From: Candidatus Atribacteria bacterium
GTDB taxonomy: Bacteria > Bipolaricaulota > Bipolaricaulia > UBA7950 > UBA9294
Length of the DNA stretch: 10,626 bases
Assembly (NCBI GenBank): GCA_004525685.1
Contig: SPBW01000066.1
Coordinates: 1 to 10,626, forward strand
Direction of reading: 5' to 3'
How positions within the stretch are numbered: position 1 is the stretch's first letter; every line of letters starts with the position of its first letter. A program made the position numbers and the translations under genes. The notes under the pieces were generated by a model that made no database searches, was not told where the DNA came from, and was given only the letters and a program-made list of their open reading frames with translations. Shown one piece after another: positions 6,808 through 10,626 of this stretch.

Positions 6808-6858
6808 CCACCATCCATCATCTTCAGTGCGACAGCCACTTATGCGGCTGATCAGTAT

Positions 6859-6888
6859 GAGTTTGTGCAATCTGGATGGAACAAACTC
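6859..6888. promoter_or_regulatory. Perfect 8-bp inverted repeat, candidate operator
   Basis: GAGTTTGT (6859-6866) and ACAAACTC (6881-6888) are perfect inverted repeats 14 nt apart, mid-way between the divergent lepB and symporter genes. The spacing from arm centre to arm centre is about two helical turns, which fits a dimeric regulator site. A short palindrome CTGATCAG (6848-6855) is adjacent. Confidence 0.4.
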
Positions 6889-6900
6889 TCGATGACAGAT

Positions 6901-6935
6901 TACCACGGGATGGCATCGCGCACCATCCCGTGGTA
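6901..6935 (+). promoter_or_regulatory. Strong 13-bp hairpin in the symporter leader
   Basis: TACCACGGGATGG (6901-6913) pairs without mismatch with CCATCCCGTGGTA (6923-6935) around the 9-nt loop CATCGCGCA. No T-run follows on either strand, so it is not a standard intrinsic terminator. It lies 75 nt before the symporter start. It may be a leader RNA structure or an operator. Confidence 0.6.
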
Positions 6936-6961
6936 CCCTCTTGCCAAGGTATGTCAGGCAT

Positions 6962-6987
6962 CGCCATCCAACCTTAGTTGGGTGGCG
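6962..6987 (+). promoter_or_regulatory. Terminator-like hairpin directly upstream of the symporter gene
   Basis: CGCCATCCAAC (6962-6972) pairs with GTTGGGTGGCG (6977-6987), ten Watson-Crick pairs and one G-U, loop CTTA. TTTGCTTTCT follows at once, so it has the shape of an intrinsic terminator, yet it ends only 23 nt before the symporter ATG. An attenuator is the simplest reading; a terminator for a short upstream transcript is the alternative. Confidence 0.5.
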
Positions 6988-7010
6988 TTTGCTTTCTAGA
7001 AAGGGGCGAA

Positions 7011-8717
7011 ATGACAGTACGAATTGCGATTGTTGTAGGCTATTTCTTGATCCTGCTAGGAATCGGGTGGGCAGCACGTCGGCGCTCGCGCCCTGGGTTG
7101 ACCGACTACTTCGTCGCATCGCGAACAACGTCCCCGCTCGTCTTGTTTCTGACGATGGCGGCCACCAATTTCAGCGCATTCACTGTATTTGGTTTTGCTG
7201 GCGCGGGATGGCAATCGGGATACGCTTTCTATCCCATCATGGCGTTTGGCACCGGATTCATGGCCCTGACCTTCGTCTTGATCGGTCGACCCGTCCAGCG
7301 ATTGGGCAAGATCTACGGATTGATCACGCCGCCGGAATTGGTCGCGCAATTGACGGGCAGCTCTAGCCTACGACTTCTGTTCTTCATCGTAATGACTGTG
7401 TTCACACTTCCCTATCTAGCGATGCAACCCATGGCTGCTGGATATGCACTCCAGTCGCTTCTGGGCATTCCCTATTTCGCAGGCGCGACGTTGATTACAG
7501 CCATCATGCTGGGTTACACGTTCCTGGGAGGATTTCGCGGCGTGGCGTGGACCGACACATTCCAGGGCGGGATGATGATCACGCTGCTACTTGTTGCTGT
7601 CGTGATGATCGCCAGCAAGTTTGGAGGGCTGGCTTCAGCCAACGACTTGGCAGCATCGGCTCAACCCGCACTCTTCGCGCGGCCCGGACTTGATGGACTG
7701 TACTCGCCAGCCATGTGGTTCGGGTACATGGCGTTGTGGTTTCTTTGCGATCCGATGTTTCCCCAACTCTTCCAGCGCTTCTACGCCGCTCGCGATGCAC
7801 GTGCGCTTACAGCCACCATGTCGCTCTATCCGCTCTTGACAGGCTTCCTGTTCCTTCTGCCTGTTACCATTGGCGTGTTGGGGCGAATTTCGTATCCGCA
7901 GCTGCCTGCAGGAGCATCGGCAGACCAGATTCTTCCTCTCATGCTGTCGCTGCATGTGCCTCCAGTCATCGAGGCGCTGGTGCTCACCGCAGCGCTGGCC
8001 GCGTTGATGTCCACGCTCGACTCCCAGTTATTGACACTGTCATCGATGTTTGCGAGAGACGTTTGCGAACCGCTCCGGGATCGGTTCGTCGGAGGATCTG
8101 GCAAGCCAGATCCATCCGAGCATTCCAGGTTACCCAATTGGGTGGGGAAGGGCTTCGTGGTCGTGCTAGCGATGATCGGGTTGGCGATAGCCGCTCGTCC
8201 ACCCGCTACATTCTTGGCGATTGCCACACAGACATTCACTGGGCTAGCGGTGTTATTCCCGACAGTGATCGCCGCTTTGTACTGGAAACGCATGACAGCG
8301 TGGGCAGGCATCGGCTCCATCTTGGTTGGAGAAGGACTTGTCGTCGCCGCCTATTTCAAGCAGCTGCCCACCTTCGGCACGTTGCCTGTGATTCCGATTC
8401 TCATTGTCTCGACCGTCGTTCTCATACTCATCAGCCTGCTTCCTGGACAACAGCAAAAGCCACAGGTGATCATTGCGCCACGCACACTGAAGCCACGGGC
8501 TCTCGTGCTGTGGAGCGTCGCGTTTGGGGCGTTGTTTTTCGCTGGGCTCGACGTGTGGAATTGGGGCGACGCCCGAGTTTGGCTTCTGGGCTACCCATGG
8601 TGGGTGTGGATGTTCGCCGGGCTGTGCGTGGTTCTCTCCATCGCCTTCTGGATATTCGGCCGAATGCTCAATCGAGCTTCCGAAGCACCCGTATCTCAGG
8701 ATGACACGCTGCCGTAA
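7011..8717 (+). CDS. Sodium:solute symporter (SSS family) permease
   Basis: This encodes 568 residues, a normal length for the family, with about 13 hydrophobic segments. The ATG at 7011 has AAGGGG four nucleotides upstream; the in-frame TTG at 6978 lies inside a hairpin and was rejected. Family marks are TDYFVASRTTSPLVLFLTMAA ahead of the first core helix region (ATNFSAFTVFGFAG), the signature GGFRGVAWTDTFQG at 173-186, and the ALMSTLDSQLLTLSS helix at 331-345, whose small hydroxyl residues form the Na2 site in characterised members. It couples Na+ influx to uptake of an organic solute across the inner membrane. The substrate cannot be named; a monocarboxylate, amino acid or similar solute is possible. 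The gene at 8757 follows after 39 nt and is probably in the same operon. Confidence 0.9.
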   Translation: MTVRIAIVVGYFLILLGIGWAARRRSRPGLTDYFVASRTTSPLVLFLTMAATNFSAFTVFGFAGAGWQSGYAFYPIMAFGTGFMALTFVLIGRPVQRLGKIYGLITPPELVAQLTGSSSLRLLFFIVMTVFTLPYLAMQPMAAGYALQSLLGIPYFAGATLITAIMLGYTFLGGFRGVAWTDTFQGGMMITLLLVAVVMIASKFGGLASANDLAASAQPALFARPGLDGLYSPAMWFGYMALWFLCDPMFPQLFQRFYAARDARALTATMSLYPLLTGFLFLLPVTIGVLGRISYPQLPAGASADQILPLMLSLHVPPVIEALVLTAALAALMSTLDSQLLTLSSMFARDVCEPLRDRFVGGSGKPDPSEHSRLPNWVGKGFVVVLAMIGLAIAARPPATFLAIATQTFTGLAVLFPTVIAALYWKRMTAWAGIGSILVGEGLVVAAYFKQLPTFGTLPVIPILIVSTVVLILISLLPGQQQKPQVIIAPRTLKPRALVLWSVAFGALFFAGLDVWNWGDARVWLLGYPWWVWMFAGLCVVLSIAFWIFGRMLNRASEAPVSQDDTLP

Positions 8718-8756
8718 CGCTGTCGTGTGATGATTGGGGCATCGGGAGGCCAAATC

Positions 8757-9743
8757 ATGAAGAAGGACGAATTCCGCGACCTGCTCGCGGGCTATCAATA
8801 CGCAGATTCGCAAATCGATGCATGTGTGGTGGGAGTCGAACTGCTAGAGGCTTTCTTGAGCAGTGTCGCATCTGCAAAGACGCTGACGACGGCTACAGGT
8901 GATGACGTGCCTGCTTTTGCAGCCAGCCTTGTCGAACGTGGTCAAAACGAGCGATCTCGCCTTGTTGGGGCGTATCACTATGCGGGCATGATCAACAACT
9001 ACAGTCTACAGATCGGATTGCTCGAACTGCTCGACGGATTCGAGATCCTAGGCAATCTACACAAGAAGATTGCAGAGGAGCTGGGTGAAGACGCCCAGGC
9101 CGCCATCTTCGCTGGCGTTGAGCTGCTGACAATCGGAACGCCTCCCATCGAGTGGACACGCGTCAATGCCGTCGTCTTCCCTCGACTGCAGCAGGCAGCC
9201 AATCCGGAGGCCGTCAAGCGGATTCTTCGCTCCGGCCTGCGCAATCTGCCTGACGAGCACTATTTGCCTATCAAGGAACGCTTCGAGGGATTCGCAGACG
9301 TTGACACGTTCCTTGAGGATCGCGGCAGGCGCCATCTTGACAATCTAATCAAACAGCGTGATGACGGTACACCGTACTTCAATCAGTTCATTGACGATAC
9401 CGTGATCGAGTTTGTTCGATCGACACCCGAAATCGGCCAAGGTGTTCGTCAGGGCAACACCATCATCGAGATCAAGATTCCTCACCAATCTATCGAGTAC
9501 TTGGCAGCGACAGACAAGGCGGCGAAACAGTATCACGTCTGTCACTGTCCAGTGGTCAAGGAATCGCTTCGCCGTGACGATCTGGTGATCTCGCCAGCAT
9601 TCTGCGACTTCTGCCCGTCATTCAATGCCAAGCCGTGGGAAGTCATCTTTGGGCAGAAGCTTGAGTATGACGTCCTGGAGTCAGCGCTTCGCGGCGGCCT
9701 CTGGTGCAAGTTTGCCATCCACCTGCCAGAAGGCACGACCTAG
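8757..9743 (+). CDS. Uncharacterised cytoplasmic protein with C-terminal Cys cluster
   Basis: This encodes 328 residues. The start at 8757 was chosen for GGGAGG seven bases upstream; the ATG at 8727 lacks this. The protein is soluble and mostly helical in appearance. The C-terminal ~70 residues carry CHC (262, 264), then C-x2-C (283, 286), then a segment WEVIFGQKLEYDVLESALRG and a last Cys317 before FAIHLPEG. That pattern resembles domains seen in DUF6144-type proteins, in which a Cys-containing C-terminal module follows a helical N-terminal part. I recall this only loosely, so treat it as a lead. The CxC/CxxC set could bind zinc or an iron-sulfur cluster. Position directly after the symporter suggests it acts on, or senses, the imported solute. 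No function is assigned. Confidence 0.8.
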   Translation: MKKDEFRDLLAGYQYADSQIDACVVGVELLEAFLSSVASAKTLTTATGDDVPAFAASLVERGQNERSRLVGAYHYAGMINNYSLQIGLLELLDGFEILGNLHKKIAEELGEDAQAAIFAGVELLTIGTPPIEWTRVNAVVFPRLQQAANPEAVKRILRSGLRNLPDEHYLPIKERFEGFADVDTFLEDRGRRHLDNLIKQRDDGTPYFNQFIDDTVIEFVRSTPEIGQGVRQGNTIIEIKIPHQSIEYLAATDKAAKQYHVCHCPVVKESLRRDDLVISPAFCDFCPSFNAKPWEVIFGQKLEYDVLESALRGGLWCKFAIHLPEGTT

Positions 9744-9815
9744 GAACGTGCCGACAATGAAGTGCCCATAGCTGAGCAGATCTGACTGCCTAGTTCGCGC
9801 GTCAGGACCATCTTG

Positions 9816-9846
9816 GCAATGGGCTGGTGCGATGCCAACCCATTGC
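9816..9846. promoter_or_regulatory. Strong palindrome between the Cys protein and the His leader
   Basis: GCAATGGG (9816-9823) and CCCATTGC (9839-9846) are perfect inverted repeats. Inside them TGG (9825-9827) pairs with CCA (9835-9837) after one C-A mismatch, leaving a 7-nt loop. It lies 73 nt after the upstream stop codon and about 55 nt before the leader ORF. It may be a transcript-end hairpin without a U-tract, or an operator overlapping the -35 region of the leader promoter. Confidence 0.5.
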
Positions 9847-9871
9847 ACAGAGAGGTTCGGTGAGATAGACT
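9843..9871 (+). promoter_or_regulatory. Weak candidate promoter of the leader-transporter unit
   Basis: TTGCAC (9843-9848) and TAGACT (9866-9871) are spaced by 17 nt. This would start transcription near 9878, about 23 nt before the leader ATG. Both boxes are imperfect matches to the consensus, and the -35 box overlaps the right arm of the palindrome at 9816-9846. Confidence 0.25.
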
Positions 9872-9900
9872 GCCTTCTAACTTCCGTGGAGGTGGTTACG

Positions 9901-9987
9901 ATGTTGACCTATCAATCGTCTGTTCGAATCACACTAGACCTCTCCCTCCACGCGCATCATCACGCCCATCACGGGCATCAAAGCTAG
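9901..9987 (+). CDS. His-rich leader peptide, candidate histidine-sensing attenuator
   Basis: This is a 28-residue ORF with GGAGGTGG about six nucleotides before the ATG. Residues 17-26 read HAHHHAHHGH, seven His in ten codons, followed by Gln-Ser and TAG. Leader peptides with runs of His codons control his operons in enterobacteria by ribosome stalling (HisL); this one instead precedes an amino-acid-binding protein gene. CGTGGAGG (9885-9892, covering the ribosome site) can pair with CCTCCACG (9945-9952), which lies just before the His run. A ribosome stalled on the His codons would therefore cover or free that stem. A small metal-binding peptide is the main alternative. The peptide is too short for homology evidence; the call rests on composition, ribosome site and position. 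Confidence 0.6.
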   Translation: MLTYQSSVRITLDLSLHAHHHAHHGHQS

Positions 9988-10012
9988 TTCGCACCAACGG
10001 CTGAACCACAAC

Positions 10013-10056
10013 ATTTCCTAACAACACCTTCGGACACGTTTGTCCATGTTCTTAAC
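10013..10056 (+). promoter_or_regulatory. Weak hairpin after the His leader, possible attenuator
   Basis: GGACA (10032-10036) pairs with TGTCC (10041-10045), loop CGTT. Flanking TAACAACA (10018-10025) can extend it against TGTTCTTA (10048-10055) with one C-C mismatch across a small internal bulge. Only a short U-rich stretch (TGTTCTTA) is present, so terminator strength is doubtful. It lies where an attenuator for the downstream genes would be expected. Confidence 0.3.
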
Positions 10057-10070
10057 AAGAGGAGATTGCC

Positions 10071-10208
10071 GTGCGAATGGGTCTGATTCCCTATCCACTG
10101 CGTCCTGTCTTCTGGCCGCACGGTCCCTTCGGGACCCTAGAAAGATCACGACGCAGCATGCTCAAGAAACTGATTGCTGAATTGACAGAACCAACTGAAA
10201 ATCGATAA
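10071..10208 (+). CDS. Small ORF between the His leader and the binding-protein gene
   Basis: This is a 45-residue ORF with a GTG start and AGAGGAGA 5-6 nt upstream; an ATG two codons later is a weaker alternative. The N-terminal half is Pro- and aromatic-rich (GLIPYPLRPVFWPHGPFG). The C-terminal half is basic then amphipathic (RSRRSMLKKLIAELTE). Its TAA (10206-10208) is part of the ribosome site TAAGGAG of the binding-protein gene, so translation could be coupled. Its own sequence also folds: CTGCGTC (10098-10104) pairs with GACGCAG (10150-10156), enclosing a GGTCCC/GGGACC hairpin (10122-10136). It may be a real small protein, a second leader ORF, or an incidental frame in a structured leader. 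Confidence 0.45.
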   Translation: MRMGLIPYPLRPVFWPHGPFGTLERSRRSMLKKLIAELTEPTENR

Positions 10209-10218
10209 GGAGATTTAC

Positions 10219-10626
10219 ATGAAGCTTCAAACTGTACTTGGTATCGTGATGATTGCGTTGCTGGCTGTTAGCGGAGTCGCGGCAGCTGAAACGGTGTACG
10301 TAGACGGCGTCGATGCAGCATTCCCGCCGTTCTCATTCATGGATGAGAATGGAGAGGCCGACGGATTCGATGTCGAAGTCATCCGCTGGATTGCCGCAGA
10401 GATGGAGTTCGAGATCGAGATCGTACCGATTGATTGGGACGCCATTATCCCAACGCTGCTCATCGGCAATATCGATCTAATCGCCTCAGGAATGACGATT
10501 ACCGCCGCAAGACAAGAGCGCGTAGCGTTTACCGTCCCTTATTGGGCGATTGATCTCGCCGTCGTTGTCCGCGAGGCGAAAGATGCAGACGGCGAGCCCG
10601 TGCCCGAGCTCACCCTGTTCGAGGCC
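10219..10626 (+). CDS. Polar amino acid ABC transporter substrate-binding protein, family 3 (3' partial)
   Basis: The first 136 codons are in the window; the rest lies beyond the right edge. TAAGGAG precedes the ATG by about six nucleotides. A Sec signal peptide is clear: MKLQ, a hydrophobic core to about residue 20, and AAA-ET as the likely signal peptidase I cleavage site after residue 23. There is no lipobox Cys, so the mature protein is soluble, as in a periplasm. Family 3 marks are FPPFSFMDENGEADGFDVEVIRW, then DWDAIIPTLLIGNIDLIASGM, then the ligand-contact segment TITAARQERVAFTVPYW, whose Arg commonly binds the amino acid carboxylate. It delivers a polar amino acid to an ABC permease expected downstream. 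The upstream His-rich leader makes histidine a reasonable guess for the regulator, not proof of the ligand. Confidence 0.9.
   Translation, partial: MKLQTVLGIVMIALLAVSGVAAAETVYVDGVDAAFPPFSFMDENGEADGFDVEVIRWIAAEMEFEIEIVPIDWDAIIPTLLIGNIDLIASGMTITAARQERVAFTVPYWAIDLAVVVREAKDADGEPVPELTLFEA

Noticed and set aside
6978..7010. TTG start giving 11 extra residues on the symporter
   Set aside because: It lies in the stem of the hairpin at 6962-6987, and AAGGGG sits correctly before the ATG at 7011.
10122..10136. GGTCCC-TTC-GGGACC hairpin as an intrinsic terminator or T-box element
   Set aside because: No U-run follows it, and the conserved T-box sequence is absent.

Overview
The window is bacterial and gene-dense, with short spacers, Shine-Dalgarno sites of the AGGAGG type and moderate GC. 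No rRNA, tRNA, transposase, phage gene or CRISPR array was seen, so the host cannot be named from markers. Two points suggest a Gram-negative-type envelope: the substrate-binding protein at the right edge has a type I signal peptide without a lipobox Cys, and the left edge holds a large secreted repeat protein ending in a FlgD-like Ig domain. The mix would fit an uncultured candidate-phylum bacterium (Bipolaricaulota/Acetothermia-like is my weak guess).

Layout. (1) 2-1243 (+): C-terminal part of a secreted repeat protein, with a short direct/inverted repeat array over its stop codon. (2) 1391-1765 (-): small three-helix membrane protein, divergent from (3) 1922-2389 (+), a YbaK/ProX-type aminoacyl-tRNA deacylase. 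(4) 5497-2436 (-): a compact five-gene cluster read leftwards: flavin reductase, GNAT acetyltransferase, D-glutamate cyclase/DUF1445 protein, GrpB family protein and flavodoxin-fold NAD(P)H/FMN oxidoreductase. Three of its four junctions overlap. (5) 5498-5874: gene-free, holding two imperfect copies of a ~125-nt two-hairpin repeat plus a half copy. (6) 5875-6759 (-): signal peptidase I with a long insert. (7) 6760-7010: divergent regulatory spacer with four inverted repeats. (8) 7011-8717 and 8757-9743 (+): sodium:solute symporter followed by an uncharacterised Cys-containing protein, probably co-transcribed. (9) 9744-10218: a long leader with a strong palindrome, a 28-codon His-rich leader peptide and a second small ORF. 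(10) 10219-end (+): start of a family 3 (polar amino acid) ABC substrate-binding protein.

How the genes work together. The most interesting part is the right edge: a short ORF with seven His codons out of ten, ending about 230 nt before an amino-acid-binding protein gene. This looks like a histidine-sensing leader peptide controlling a transporter rather than the his biosynthetic operon. The symporter and its Cys-protein partner may form a second uptake unit behind a hairpin-rich leader. The five-gene minus-strand cluster pairs two flavin proteins with an acetyltransferase and a D-glutamate cyclase-like enzyme, which suggests small-molecule modification or detoxification, but no defined pathway can be read from it.
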